Origin: Peptoniphilus sp. ING2-D1G | GTDB taxonomy: Bacteria > Bacillota > Clostridia > Tissierellales > Peptoniphilaceae | Assembly: GCA_000952975.1 (NCBI GenBank) | Contig: LM997412.1 | Location: 620,001-684,000 of the forward strand | Direction of reading: 5' to 3' | Length of the DNA stretch: 64,000 nt | Shown here: positions 36,228 through 45,101 of the stretch, piece by piece | How the letters are laid out: each line of letters begins with the position of its first letter | Position numbering within the stretch: position 1 is the first letter of the stretch | Translations under genes and position numbers: made by a program | Notes under the pieces: generated by a model | The model's input: the letters and a program-made list of their open reading frames with translations, nothing else | What the model was told of the DNA's origin: nothing | Databases searched by the model: none

Positions 36228-36965
36228 ATGAATAATATTGAAAAAGCTGCTAAGTTGATTGTAAGTTCTTCAAAAACTTTTGCACTTACAGGAGCGGGAA
36301 TAAGCACGGAGTCAGGAATTCCGGATTTCAGATCAGATACTGGATACTATACGAAGATGGATCCCATGAAGGCATTATCAAGAGATGTTCTGTTAAATGA
36401 TCCTAAGAGATTTTATAGCGAAGGATTTATAATATTAAAAGATTTGTATGACAAAAAACCAAACAAGGGACACTTAGCTCTTGCAAAGCTTGAGGAAATG
36501 AACTTATTAAATGGGATAATCACTCAAAACATAGACAATCTCCATGTAAAGGCCGGAAATAAAAATGTTTATGAAGTACATGGAGAGAGCAGAAACGTCC
36601 ACTGCGTAAATTGTGGCATGCAGTATGATTTTGATGTCATGAAACAAAAGGTGGAAAAGGGAGAAATTCCGCCCAAGTGTGATAAATGCGGTGGCACATT
36701 AAGGCCAAATGTAGTCATGTTCGGAGATATGATGCCCGATGATTTTTCAAGAGCTCAAGATGAGCTTATAGATACAGACTTGATGATAATAGTCGGTTCC
36801 AGTCTAACGGTGAGTCCGGTTAATTTTTTACCGAATATGGTGGATAAATTGATAATAATTAACCAAAGCCCTACTCCCTTTGACAGAAAGGCCGATGTAG
36901 TATTTCATGAAGGAGCCGGGGAAGTGCTGGAAAAAATTTTAGACGAGATAAATAAACTTATATGA
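36228..36965 (+). CDS. Sirtuin, NAD-dependent protein deacylase
   Basis: 245-residue Sir2 enzyme. NAD-binding GAGISTESGIPDFRS, QNIDNLH, catalytic His in VHGE, zinc pairs CVNCGMQYDF and CDKCGGTL, and the VGSSLTVSP loop are all present. It removes acyl groups from protein lysines using NAD. AAGGAGG precedes the ATG. Its stop overlaps the next start (ATGA). Confidence 0.94.
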   Translation: MNNIEKAAKLIVSSSKTFALTGAGISTESGIPDFRSDTGYYTKMDPMKALSRDVLLNDPKRFYSEGFIILKDLYDKKPNKGHLALAKLEEMNLLNGIITQNIDNLHVKAGNKNVYEVHGESRNVHCVNCGMQYDFDVMKQKVEKGEIPPKCDKCGGTLRPNVVMFGDMMPDDFSRAQDELIDTDLMIIVGSSLTVSPVNFLPNMVDKLIIINQSPTPFDRKADVVFHEGAGEVLEKILDEINKLI

Positions 36966-37684
36966 TGTATAGAGATTTTGCAGAAATTTATGATACCTTG
37001 ATGACCGAATTTGATTATGACAAAGCCTATGATTTTGTGAATTTTTTTGTATCAAAGGCTGAAATTATTCCTGAAAAAGTGCTTGAAATCGGATGCGGAA
37101 CGGGAAATTTCACTGAAAAACTTTTAAATTTCAGAGAAATTACAGCCTTTGATCTATCCGACGAGATGCTTTCAATTGCATACAATAAAATAAAAGCAGG
37201 AAATGTCAAGTTCATAAAGCAAGACATGAGAAATTTTAATTTTATGGAAAAATTTGATATTGTAGTCTCTATTTGCGACGGCATAAACTATATTTTAAAG
37301 GAATCTGAAGTCATCGATATTTTTAAAAATGTATATCTTCATTTAAATGATGGAGGACTCTTCATATTTGATTTAAATACGGAAGAACAATTTAAAAGTT
37401 TTAATTTGAGCTATGTTGATGAAGTCAATGATATTTTTTATGTCTGGGAAAATTTTTATAATGAATTGGATAAAATAAATTTGTATTCTATTAATTTTTT
37501 TGTAAGAGAAGGAGATTTTTACAGAAGATTTTATGAAGAACATTATGAAAAATCCTATAGAAATGAATTTGTTGTAAAAATTTTAAAAGAAGCCGGATTT
37601 AAAAAAATCAACACCTTTAACGGATATGAATTTGAAGAAAATATCGAATATGCAAAAAGAATTGTATATGTAGTAGAAAAATAG
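36962..37684 (+). CDS. Class I SAM-dependent methyltransferase
   Basis: 240 residues. SAM motif I is VLEIGCGTGNFTEKL; AFDLSDEMLSIA holds the acidic residue for the ribose, and QDMRNFNF and VVSICDGINYIL follow. Substrate cannot be told; similar small-molecule methyltransferases lie in many clostridial genomes between housekeeping genes. Two ATG codons in tandem overlap the sirtuin stop. Confidence 0.88.
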   Translation: MMYRDFAEIYDTLMTEFDYDKAYDFVNFFVSKAEIIPEKVLEIGCGTGNFTEKLLNFREITAFDLSDEMLSIAYNKIKAGNVKFIKQDMRNFNFMEKFDIVVSICDGINYILKESEVIDIFKNVYLHLNDGGLFIFDLNTEEQFKSFNLSYVDEVNDIFYVWENFYNELDKINLYSINFFVREGDFYRRFYEEHYEKSYRNEFVVKILKEAGFKKINTFNGYEFEENIEYAKRIVYVVEK

Positions 37685-37696
37685 ATTGGAGAGCAA

Positions 37697-38581
37697 ATGG
37701 ACTATTTGGTAAAAGCTATGGATAAAGCCGGATTTATTAGAATTTCCTCTGTCATTACAACGAACTTGGTCGAAAAAGCAAGAGTTACTCATAATTTGTC
37801 AAAAACAGCCTCAGCGGCTCTTGGCAGAACATTGAGTGCAGGGCTTATAATGGCGGAGGATTTAAAGAACGATGGCGATTCAATAACCATAAATATAAAT
37901 TGTGATGGCGAATTGGAAAAAATTGTAGTAACAGGCAAAAACGATGGAAAAATTAAAGGTTATGTCAACAATCCTCAAGCTGATGCAGATGTAAGAGAAG
38001 ATGATAACAAACTCAATGTTTCAAAAATAGTGGGAAGCGGAACTTTAACCGTAGTTAAGGATTTAGGATTAAAGGAGCCCTATATCGGGCAAGTTGATTT
38101 GGTTTCAGGAGAAATCGCAGAAGATTTTGCAAACTATTTTGCAGTATCAGATCAAGTTCCTACAGTTGTAAATTTAGGAGTATTGGTAAATAGAGATTTT
38201 TCCATTAGAGCTTCAGGTGGATTCATACTTAGTTTAATGCCCGGAGCGGGAGAAGACATAATATCAAAAATTGAAAACAATATTTCAAAAATGGAGCCCT
38301 TAACGACCCTTATTGATAAAAACTACAGTCCCGAAGATATTATTTTAAAAGTTTTAAATGGATTTGAGGTAAAGTTTTTAGATAAAAAAACCGTTGAATT
38401 TAAATGTGACTGCTCCAGAGAAAAGGTTATTGATTCTTTGATTTCCATCGGAGAAAAAGAAATAAGCAAAATAATAGAAGAAGACGAAAAGGCAGATGTA
38501 AAGTGTTATTTTTGCAATACAAACTATCATTTTGATAAAAAAGATCTGGAAGAAATACTAAAGGCGATAAAAAATTTATAA
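37697..38581 (+). CDS. hslO: Redox-regulated chaperone Hsp33
   Basis: 294-residue cytosolic holdase chaperone activated by oxidation. The N-terminal domain (MDYLVKAMDKAGFIR, TSAALGRTLSAG-like) is followed by the zinc-redox switch, with cysteines in FKCDCSRE and VKCYFCNTNYHF (CxC and CxxC), which unfolds under oxidative stress. Length and spacing are typical. Convergent with the tRNA genes. Confidence 0.94.
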   Translation: MDYLVKAMDKAGFIRISSVITTNLVEKARVTHNLSKTASAALGRTLSAGLIMAEDLKNDGDSITININCDGELEKIVVTGKNDGKIKGYVNNPQADADVREDDNKLNVSKIVGSGTLTVVKDLGLKEPYIGQVDLVSGEIAEDFANYFAVSDQVPTVVNLGVLVNRDFSIRASGGFILSLMPGAGEDIISKIENNISKMEPLTTLIDKNYSPEDIILKVLNGFEVKFLDKKTVEFKCDCSREKVIDSLISIGEKEISKIIEEDEKADVKCYFCNTNYHFDKKDLEEILKAIKNL

Positions 38582-38586
38582 AAAAA

Positions 38587-38661
38587 TGGAGCGGAAGACG
38601 AGATTCGAACTCGCGACCCTCGCCTTGGCAAGGCGATGCTCTACCACTGAGCCACTTCCGC
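38587..38661 (-). tRNA. tRNA-Gly (anticodon GCC)
   Basis: Read on the minus strand, the full cloverleaf is seen: acceptor GCGGAAG/CTTCCGC, GTTCGAATC T-loop, anticodon loop TTGCCAA, encoded CCA at the 3' end. Length 75 with CCA. Confidence 0.96.
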
Positions 38662-38664
38662 ACC

Positions 38665-38740
<76 letters not shown>

Positions 38741-38761
38741 TTTTTAATTAAAGACTTTCAA

Positions 38762-38790
38762 ATAGTACCACAAACTTTATTAGTGGTCAA
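38762..38790 (-). promoter_or_regulatory. Promoter of the tRNA-Phe/tRNA-Gly pair
   Basis: On the minus strand TTGACC (complement of 38785-38790), 17-base spacer, TACTAT (complement of 38762-38767), 22 bases before the tRNA-Phe 5' end. Confidence 0.8.
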
Positions 38791-38805
38791 TACTGCTAAT
38801 AATAT

Positions 38806-38835
38806 AAAAAAGGTTGAAATTCATCAACCTTTTTT
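38806..38835 (-). terminator. Terminator of rpmB
   Basis: 12-base perfect inverted repeat with a 6-base loop, A run and T run on either side, just downstream of the rpmB stop on the minus strand. Confidence 0.85.
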
Positions 38836-38873
38836 AATATTTTGCAAAATATTAAAAAATTTATATAAGTTAC

Positions 38874-39065
38874 TTAAATAGCTCTTTCAACTTTACCTGA
38901 TCTTAAGCATCTTGTACATACATTAATTCTTTTTCTTTGACCATTAACAACAGCCCTTACTCTTCTCAGGTTTGGAGCCCAGGATCTATTGCCTCTTTTA
39001 TGTGAGAAAGAAACTGTATTTCCGAAAATTTTTTGTTTTCCGCAAATTTCACATCTTTTTGCCAT
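38874..39065 (-). CDS. rpmB: 50S ribosomal protein L28
   Basis: 63-residue ribosomal protein. MAKRCEICGKQ at the start and CTRCLRSG near the end give the CxxC pairs of the zinc-binding form; NRSWAPNLR and NVCTRC are conserved. GGAGGTG is 7 bases upstream of the ATG at 39065; the open frame runs five codons further but without a ribosome site. A lone gene with its own terminator. Confidence 0.96.
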   Translation of the reverse strand: MAKRCEICGKQKIFGNTVSFSHKRGNRSWAPNLRRVRAVVNGQRKRINVCTRCLRSGKVERAI

Positions 39066-39298
39066 AGTGCACCTCCTCATAAATTCAAATCAGCTTAGAT
39101 ATTTTAACACATTGTAAATAATAATTCAAATACATATAAATAATAATAGTCGTATATACTTTTAATTGTCAATACATATATAAAATCATATTTATTATAT
39201 ACGTGCATTGTCTTTTTTAATTGAGATATAAAATAAAAATCTTGAAATTTCAATACTTTATTAAATTGTAAAATACATTAAAAATATATAAAGTAATG

Positions 39299-39307
39299 TG
39301 ATATAAT
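39299..39307 (+). promoter_or_regulatory. Extended -10 promoter for the asp23-fakA-recG operon
   Basis: TG-A-TATAAT at 39302-39307, 36 bases before the start; the 260-base AT-rich gap to rpmB holds no other clear feature. Confidence 0.55.
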
Positions 39308-39343
39308 AAAAAATATTAAAAAACATTTCCAAGGAGGTGTAGT

Positions 39344-39697
39344 ATGTCTGCAAACATTAGAAGCCAAGAGGGTTATATAGTGATTGAGAATAATGTAATA
39401 GCAAGCATAGCGGGTATTTCTGCTATGGAGAGTTACGGAATTGTAGGCATGGCTGCAAAAAATGCGGCAGATGGAATATTAGAAATATTAAAATTTGATA
39501 AATTGTCCAAGGGAATTTCTGTTAGTACTGAAAACAATGAATTAAATATCACATTGCATGTGGTTTTAGAATACGGAGTAAAAATATCCACAGTTGGGGA
39601 AAATATCATCGACAGAGTAAAATTCAATGTGGAAAAATTAACCGGATTAAGGGTTAATCATATAGATGTGATCGTTGAAGGAATAAGAACAAAGTAG
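39344..39697 (+). CDS. Asp23/Gls24 family protein
   Basis: 117 residues of the alkaline-shock/envelope-stress fold. IVIENNVIASIAGISAMESYGIVGMA and VGENIIDRVKFNVEKLTGLRV match. In Firmicutes this YloU-like member stands before the DAK2 kinase gene as here. AAGGAGGTG precedes the start. Cytosolic or membrane-associated; precise role unknown. Confidence 0.92.
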   Translation: MSANIRSQEGYIVIENNVIASIAGISAMESYGIVGMAAKNAADGILEILKFDKLSKGISVSTENNELNITLHVVLEYGVKISTVGENIIDRVKFNVEKLTGLRVNHIDVIVEGIRTK

Positions 39698-39707
39698 GGG
39701 GATTGAA

Positions 39708-41384
39708 TTGAATATAGAAAGGATAAATGGTACTAAATTAGCAGAATCCTTTGCAGGAGCTGTTAATTACCTTATTTCACACAAAGATGAAATCAATGCC
39801 CTAAATGTTTTTCCCGTTCCGGATGGAGATACGGGAACAAATATGTCCTTAACAGCAAAATCATCTTTAAAGCAAATTGACAATCTTAAAGATAAAAGCT
39901 CTATTTATAAAGTAGCAGAAGCAATGGCTACAGGTTCTTTGATGGGCGCAAGAGGAAACTCGGGAGTTATATTGTCGCAGTATTTAAGAGGGTTTTCTGA
40001 AGGTTTAAAGGGCAAAGATGATGCGGGAGTAAATGACTTGGCCTTGGCCTTCAAATCAGCATCTGAGACCACTTACAAGGCTGTCATGAAGCCTACTGAA
40101 GGAACTATATTAACTGTAGGTAGAGAGGCTTCTGATTTTGCCATGCGAAAAAATAGAAATTATACTAATATAATTGATTTTTTAATTGATTTTGTGAAAG
40201 CTGCAAAAATTTCTCTTGACAAAACACCTGAAAAGCTTCAAGTTTTAAAGGATGCAGGAGTTGTAGATGCAGGCGGGAAGGGGTTAGTTGTTTTGTTTGA
40301 GGGGCTGTTAAAATCGTTACGAGGTGAAACTATATCCTCAACAGAAGACGAAAATTTGAAGGCAAAAGCTCAAAAAGAAGTTGTCTTAAGCGAGGAAAAT
40401 CAAGATATTAAATTCGGATATTGTACAGAATTTATCATAAAGACGGATTACGAGGATGTTGATTCTTTTAAAGAAAGGTTATCACCCTTGGGAGATAGTT
40501 TATTAGTTGTAGGAGGAGCGGGAAGTGGAGTTATAAAAGTCCACATCCATACTAATAATCCCGGTGTTGTATTGGAAGATGCTCTTGAATTGGGAGGTCT
40601 TCAAGATATAAAAATTGACAATATGAGATTTCAGCATCAAGAAGTTCTGTTTAACAACGAAGAATTAAAAAAAGCGAAGCAGGATGAAAATGCAAATAAA
40701 AAGTCGATGGAGGAAATTACAGAAGAAAAGGAATCTTCTTTTATAGTCGTATCCATAGGCGAAGGGATTAATGAAGTGTTTAAATCCTTAGGAGCCGACT
40801 ATATTGTAGAAGGTGGACAGACGATGAATCCAAGCACGGAAGATTTTATAAATGCTATAAACAGTCTTAACAGCAAAAATATTTATATTATTCCCAATAA
40901 CAGCAATATTATACTTGCTGCAAATCAGGCGAGGGATTTATCTGAAAAAAATGTTTTTGTAATACCTACCAGTTCTATTCCTGAAGGTGTAACGGCTATG
41001 TTGTCTTTTAATGAAGAAGTAAGTGCCCAAGAAAATGTTGAAGAAATGACCGATGTTATAAAAGAGGTTAAATCAGCACAAGTAACCTATGCGGTAAGGG
41101 ATACCAATATGAATGGACAATCAATTACCGGTGGAGATATTATAGGACTTAGCGGGAAAAAGATTCTTTCTTCGGGTAAAGATGTTTCTTTAGTGACGAA
41201 AGAGTTGATTTCAAAACTTGTAAATGAAGAAACTTCAATGATTACACTTTTTTGGGGACATGACCTCAAGGAAGAGGAAGCAAAAGGACTTTACGAAGAT
41301 CTTGAGGCTGAATATGAAGATTTGGATATTGATTTAATCGAAGGCAATCAGCCCTTGTATTACTATTTAATATCTTTAGAATAA
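39708..41384 (+). CDS. fakA: Fatty acid kinase FakA-like, DAK2 and DegV-like domains
   Basis: 558 residues. The N-terminal DhaL kinase domain has NVFPVPDGDTGTNMSLT and GARGNSGVILSQ; a middle DAK1-degV-like domain and the C-terminal ATP-independent domain follow. Together with a separate FakB (not in the window) it phosphorylates fatty acids. Start is TTG after GGGGGATTG. Follows asp23 by 10 bases. Confidence 0.9.
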   Translation: MNIERINGTKLAESFAGAVNYLISHKDEINALNVFPVPDGDTGTNMSLTAKSSLKQIDNLKDKSSIYKVAEAMATGSLMGARGNSGVILSQYLRGFSEGLKGKDDAGVNDLALAFKSASETTYKAVMKPTEGTILTVGREASDFAMRKNRNYTNIIDFLIDFVKAAKISLDKTPEKLQVLKDAGVVDAGGKGLVVLFEGLLKSLRGETISSTEDENLKAKAQKEVVLSEENQDIKFGYCTEFIIKTDYEDVDSFKERLSPLGDSLLVVGGAGSGVIKVHIHTNNPGVVLEDALELGGLQDIKIDNMRFQHQEVLFNNEELKKAKQDENANKKSMEEITEEKESSFIVVSIGEGINEVFKSLGADYIVEGGQTMNPSTEDFINAINSLNSKNIYIIPNNSNIILAANQARDLSEKNVFVIPTSSIPEGVTAMLSFNEEVSAQENVEEMTDVIKEVKSAQVTYAVRDTNMNGQSITGGDIIGLSGKKILSSGKDVSLVTKELISKLVNEETSMITLFWGHDLKEEEAKGLYEDLEAEYEDLDIDLIEGNQPLYYYLISLE

Positions 41385-41410
41385 GGAGTCCATTTTGGAC
41401 TTCTTATTTT
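41383..41410 (+). terminator. Weak terminator or hairpin after fakA
   Basis: AAGGAGTCC (41383-41391) pairs with GGACTTCTT (41397-41405), loop ATTTT, followed by ATTTTAT. The stem starts inside the fakA stop codon. recG follows closely, so read-through is possible. Confidence 0.6.
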
Positions 41411-41429
41411 ATATAAAGAAGGTGAAAGA

Positions 41430-43472
41430 TTGAAATTAAAGGACTCTATCAGATTTTTAAAGGGAGTAGGGCCAAAAAGAGAAAAATATTTTAATGAAAT
41501 TGGAATATTTAATCTTGAAGATCTGCTAACTTATTATCCAAGAGATTATGAAGATAAAAGTGAAATAAAAAAATTAGATGATGTATTTGACGGAGAAAAA
41601 GCTACATTTGCCATAGAATTTAAATCTTTGATTGAAGATAGGAGAGTTAGAAAAAATTTACATCTTTTATCTTATGCGGTAGAAGATGATACTTCAGTCG
41701 CGAAAGTTACTTTTTTCAATAATAAATTCATAAAAAACAAAATAGAACTTAATAAAAAATATATTGTTACAGGAAGAATAAGTACATTTAGATCCCAAAT
41801 TCAAATCAGTTCACCGGTGGTCATGGATTATGAAGTATATTTGAATGAATCGAAAATTCATCCGATTTATCCTCAATCAAGATATATTAAAAATAATGAT
41901 ATTTCGAAACTGACAGCTCAAGTCATCGATAGGGATTTATTTTACGAAAATATACCGAAGAATTTAATAGACAAGTATAAGTTAATGGATAAAAATGAAT
42001 CGATAAAAAACGTTCACAGACCGAAAGACAGAAAATCTTTGCAAAGTGCAAGAAGGAGATTGATTTTTGAGGAATTATTATTATTTCAATTAAAACTACT
42101 TTCTATAAAAAAGTACAATAAATCTATAAAAATGAAGCCTATGCGAATTTTTGAAGAAATTGATCGATTTATCGAGGACTTGCCCTTTAAACTCACCGAT
42201 GGGCAACAAAAGGCGATAGGAGAAATATTTGACGATTTAACTTCGGGATACAAAATGAACAGGCTTGTGCAAGGAGATGTAGGTTCAGGTAAAACTGTAG
42301 TGGCGATAGCGGTTATGTATCTTGTTTATTTAAACGGATATCAATCGGCTATAATGGTACCGACGGAAATCCTGGCAAGACAACACTTAGACAGTTTCAG
42401 AACGTTTTTAGAGCCCTTGGGATTAAAGATAGAGCTTTTAGTGGGCTCAACAAAGCAAAAAAATAGAGATAGAATACTAAGGGGACTAAAAATTGGAGAA
42501 GTGGACATTGTTATAGGAACACATTCCTTATTAAATGAGGAAGTCCTTTTTAATAATTTGGGCATTACCGTAACAGATGAACAACACAGGTTCGGAGTTA
42601 AGCAAAGAGAAGCCTTAAACACTAAAATCGATGAAGCCCACACACTTGTAATGACTGCTACTCCAATACCGAGGACACTTTCGTTGATACTTTACAACGA
42701 CCTGGATATATCAATAATAGATTCATTACCGCCCGGTAGACAAAAAATAAAAACCGTCGCTATAAACAAACTAATGCTTAACAGAGTTCACGATTTTATA
42801 AAAAAACAAATTGATATGGGGCATCAAGCTTATATAATAAGTCCCTTAATAGAAGAAAATGAAAATTTAGATTTAAACAGTGTAGATGAATTATACGAAA
42901 ATTTAAGTTCAGATGTATTTAAGAACTATAGAGTCGCTTTTTTACACGGTAAACTCAAAAACGAAGAAAAAGATAAAATAATGCAAGATTTTAAAGATAA
43001 AAAAATAGATATAATCATCTCGACTACTGTTATTGAGGTGGGAGTAAATATTGAAAATGCGACTGTAATTCTGATTTATAACGCTCAGATGTTCGGGCTT
43101 GCACAGTTGCATCAATTAAGGGGTAGAGTAGGAAGGTCATCGCATAAATCCTATTGTATTTTGTATAACAGTTCAAATACAAAGATTTCATGGATGAGAA
43201 TGCGAATTTTAGAAGAATCCAATGACGGATTTTATATTGCAAATAAGGATCTTGAGTTAAGAGGGTCAGGAGACATTTTTGGAACTGAACAGTCCGGATT
43301 TTTGGATTTAAAAATAGCCGATTTTAAAAGAGATGTCAATATTTTAAAGTATGCTCATTTGGAAGCAACCAATATTTTAGAAGAGGATCCTAAACTAAAA
43401 ACGGAAAATAATAAAATGCTTGCAAAAACTTTAAAAGAAGATTATAAAGTAGATATATCTACTCTTAATTAG
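41430..43472 (+). CDS. recG: ATP-dependent DNA helicase RecG
   Basis: 680 residues. Wedge OB domain at the N-terminus, then helicase motifs: VQGDVGSGKTVVA (Walker A), DEQHRFG (DExQ-type), MTATPIPRTL, and QLRGRVGRS. Remodels stalled forks and branched DNA. TTG start after AAGGTGAAAGA. Part of the asp23-fakA-recG run seen in Firmicutes. Confidence 0.95.
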   Translation: MKLKDSIRFLKGVGPKREKYFNEIGIFNLEDLLTYYPRDYEDKSEIKKLDDVFDGEKATFAIEFKSLIEDRRVRKNLHLLSYAVEDDTSVAKVTFFNNKFIKNKIELNKKYIVTGRISTFRSQIQISSPVVMDYEVYLNESKIHPIYPQSRYIKNNDISKLTAQVIDRDLFYENIPKNLIDKYKLMDKNESIKNVHRPKDRKSLQSARRRLIFEELLLFQLKLLSIKKYNKSIKMKPMRIFEEIDRFIEDLPFKLTDGQQKAIGEIFDDLTSGYKMNRLVQGDVGSGKTVVAIAVMYLVYLNGYQSAIMVPTEILARQHLDSFRTFLEPLGLKIELLVGSTKQKNRDRILRGLKIGEVDIVIGTHSLLNEEVLFNNLGITVTDEQHRFGVKQREALNTKIDEAHTLVMTATPIPRTLSLILYNDLDISIIDSLPPGRQKIKTVAINKLMLNRVHDFIKKQIDMGHQAYIISPLIEENENLDLNSVDELYENLSSDVFKNYRVAFLHGKLKNEEKDKIMQDFKDKKIDIIISTTVIEVGVNIENATVILIYNAQMFGLAQLHQLRGRVGRSSHKSYCILYNSSNTKISWMRMRILEESNDGFYIANKDLELRGSGDIFGTEQSGFLDLKIADFKRDVNILKYAHLEATNILEEDPKLKTENNKMLAKTLKEDYKVDISTLN

Positions 43473-43524
43473 ATTATTGTTATAAATGCGTTGATGTGTT
43501 AAAATTAATATGTTTGGAGGCTTT

Positions 43525-44070
43525 ATGAGAGTTATTTCCGGCGATAAAAGGGGAACAAAGCTGTTTTCACCAAAAAACATGGATATCAGGCCGACAGAAG
43601 ACAGAGTTAAAGAAAATGTTTTTAATCTGATTGATCATAATTTGTACGGCTCTATTGTGTTAGACTTATTCGCAGGAAGTGGCGCCATAGGTATTGAGTT
43701 TTTATCTCGAGGCAGTGCGAAGGTTTATTTTGTCGAAAAAAATAAAGAATCCATAAAATTAATTGAACAAAATTTAGAAAAAACTAATTTAAAATCATCT
43801 TCTGTATTGATAAAAAACGACAGCGTATCGACTCTAAGTACATTAAAAAACGTAAAATTTGATTATGTATACATCGATCCGCCCTATAAAAATTCGCAAC
43901 TATATGTTAAAAGCGTAGAGAACTTAATTAAATATAATTTAATTGATGAAAACTCCGTTTTAATAATTGAAGAAGATGAAGATTATAAAAACTCATATGA
44001 TCAATATTTAAATTTAATAAAATCCAAAAAATATGGAAATACACACATAAGTATATGGAGTAAAAAATGA
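43525..44070 (+). CDS. rsmD: 16S rRNA (guanine-966-N2)-methyltransferase
   Basis: 181 residues. SAM motif DLFAGSGAIGIEFLSRGS and catalytic DPPY in FDYVYIDPPY. Methylates G966 of 16S rRNA in E. coli numbering. TTTGGAGG sits before ATG 43525, preferred to an ATG five codons upstream. Overlaps coaD by 4 bases. Confidence 0.94.
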   Translation: MRVISGDKRGTKLFSPKNMDIRPTEDRVKENVFNLIDHNLYGSIVLDLFAGSGAIGIEFLSRGSAKVYFVEKNKESIKLIEQNLEKTNLKSSSVLIKNDSVSTLSTLKNVKFDYVYIDPPYKNSQLYVKSVENLIKYNLIDENSVLIIEEDEDYKNSYDQYLNLIKSKKYGNTHISIWSKK

Positions 44071-44546
44071 AAGTTATTTATGCAGGCAGTTTTGATCCTG
44101 TGACAAATGGTCATCTGGATATAATAATAAGAGCAAGAGATATTTTTGGAGAAGTAATAGTATCTGTACTGAACAATACAAACAAAAAGGGCTTGTTTAC
44201 AATAGAAGAAAGAATAGATTTATTGGAAAAAGTTCTTGAAGATGTAAAAGGTGTGGAGATAGATTCTTTCGAAGGTCTTTTGGTTGATTATGCTAAGAAA
44301 AAAAAGTGCAATACAATTGTTAGAGGATTGAGATCAGCTTCGGATTACATAAATGAATATACATTGGCAATGGCAAATATGCATTATAAGGACGGCGTTG
44401 AAACAGTATTTTTGTTGTCTTCTTATAAAAATTTATTTATTAGTTCCACTTTGGCCAAAGAAGTAGCACAGTTTGATGGTGATTTATCTTTATTTGTGCC
44501 TGATGTTGTGGGAAAAGCTATGAAAGAAAAATTAATTGGGAGGTAA
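44067..44546 (+). CDS. coaD: Pantetheine-phosphate adenylyltransferase
   Basis: 159-residue cytosolic enzyme of coenzyme A synthesis. GSFDPVTNGHLDII has the nucleotidyltransferase HxGH-type NGH motif, and IVRGLRSASDYINEYTLAMAN and LFISSTLAKEVA are family signatures. ATG overlaps the rsmD stop. Normal length. Confidence 0.96.
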   Translation: MKVIYAGSFDPVTNGHLDIIIRARDIFGEVIVSVLNNTNKKGLFTIEERIDLLEKVLEDVKGVEIDSFEGLLVDYAKKKKCNTIVRGLRSASDYINEYTLAMANMHYKDGVETVFLLSSYKNLFISSTLAKEVAQFDGDLSLFVPDVVGKAMKEKLIGR

Positions 44547-44548
44547 AT

Positions 44549-44989
44549 ATGAATTTATTAGAATTAGTTGAAGAACTAGAAGATTTAATTGAAACATCAA
44601 GCCAAATACCACTTACAGGAAAAGTAATGCTTGATAGAGATGAAGTTTTGGAAATCATCAATGAAATGAGGAATGAAATACCTGCGGAAGTTAGAGAAGC
44701 ACAAAGAATAAGCACCGATAGAGATGCTATAATTCAAAGTGCAAAGACGGAAGCCGACAACATCATAGCGGGTGCAAGATCTCATGCAGAAGAAATAATT
44801 TCTCAAGATGAATTAGTGTTACAAGCTAACAAAAGAGCCGATGAGATATTAAAAATGGCGAATGAAGAATCAACAAAAATAAGAGAAGGCGCAAGAGATT
44901 ATGCAGATGAATTGCTTGAAAACACTCAAGTTAATTTGTCAGATATAATTAAATTATTAAATGAAAACAGACAAGAACTTAGAGGTTAA
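44549..44989 (+). CDS. Coiled-coil protein of the coaD neighbourhood, function unknown
   Basis: 146 residues, highly charged and helical from about 50 to the end, with repeating AEDIIxxA/ADEIL patterns (TEADNIIAGARSHAEEIIS, ANKRADEILKM), similar to the stalk of ATP synthase b subunit or DivIVA-like scaffolds. The N-terminus LLELVEELEDLIET and VMLDRDEVLEIINEM is shared with small clostridial proteins next to coaD. Starts two bases after coaD with GGGAGG. No function assigned. Confidence 0.7.
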   Translation: MNLLELVEELEDLIETSSQIPLTGKVMLDRDEVLEIINEMRNEIPAEVREAQRISTDRDAIIQSAKTEADNIIAGARSHAEEIISQDELVLQANKRADEILKMANEESTKIREGARDYADELLENTQVNLSDIIKLLNENRQELRG

Positions 44990-45000
44990 TCTCTAAGTTC
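44975..45000 (+). repeat. Inverted repeat spanning the stop codon of the coiled-coil gene
   Basis: GAACTTAGAG (44975-44984) and CTCTAAGTTC (44991-45000) are perfect partners around GTTAAT, the loop holding the stop codon. No T run follows, so it is not a terminator by itself; it may protect the transcript end. Confidence 0.7.
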
Positions 45001-45019
45001 AAATGTGAAGCAATTTGAG

Positions 45020-45056
45020 TATCAGTTCATCCTATAAGGCGGACTGATATTTTTTT
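45020..45056 (+). terminator. Terminator of the coaD operon
   Basis: TATCAGTTC (45020-45028) pairs with GGACTGATA (45041-45049, one G-U) and is followed by seven T. Confidence 0.82.
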
Positions 45057-45064
45057 GAGTTTAT

Positions 45065-45101
45065 AAAAACCTCTTTAATATCATAATTAAAGAGGTTTTT
45101 T
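45065..45101. terminator. Bidirectional terminator before tmcAL
   Basis: A 15-base perfect stem (45065-45079 with 45086-45100) with a 6-base loop, A run left and T run right, at the convergence of two genes. Confidence 0.88.

Noticed and set aside
38427-38663. Minus-strand frame running through tRNA-Gly
   Set aside because: It covers a clear tRNA gene and the end of hslO and has no protein features.
39081-39298. AT-rich gap before asp23 as a replication origin or hidden gene
   Set aside because: No repeats, DnaA boxes in clusters or open frame with a ribosome site were seen.
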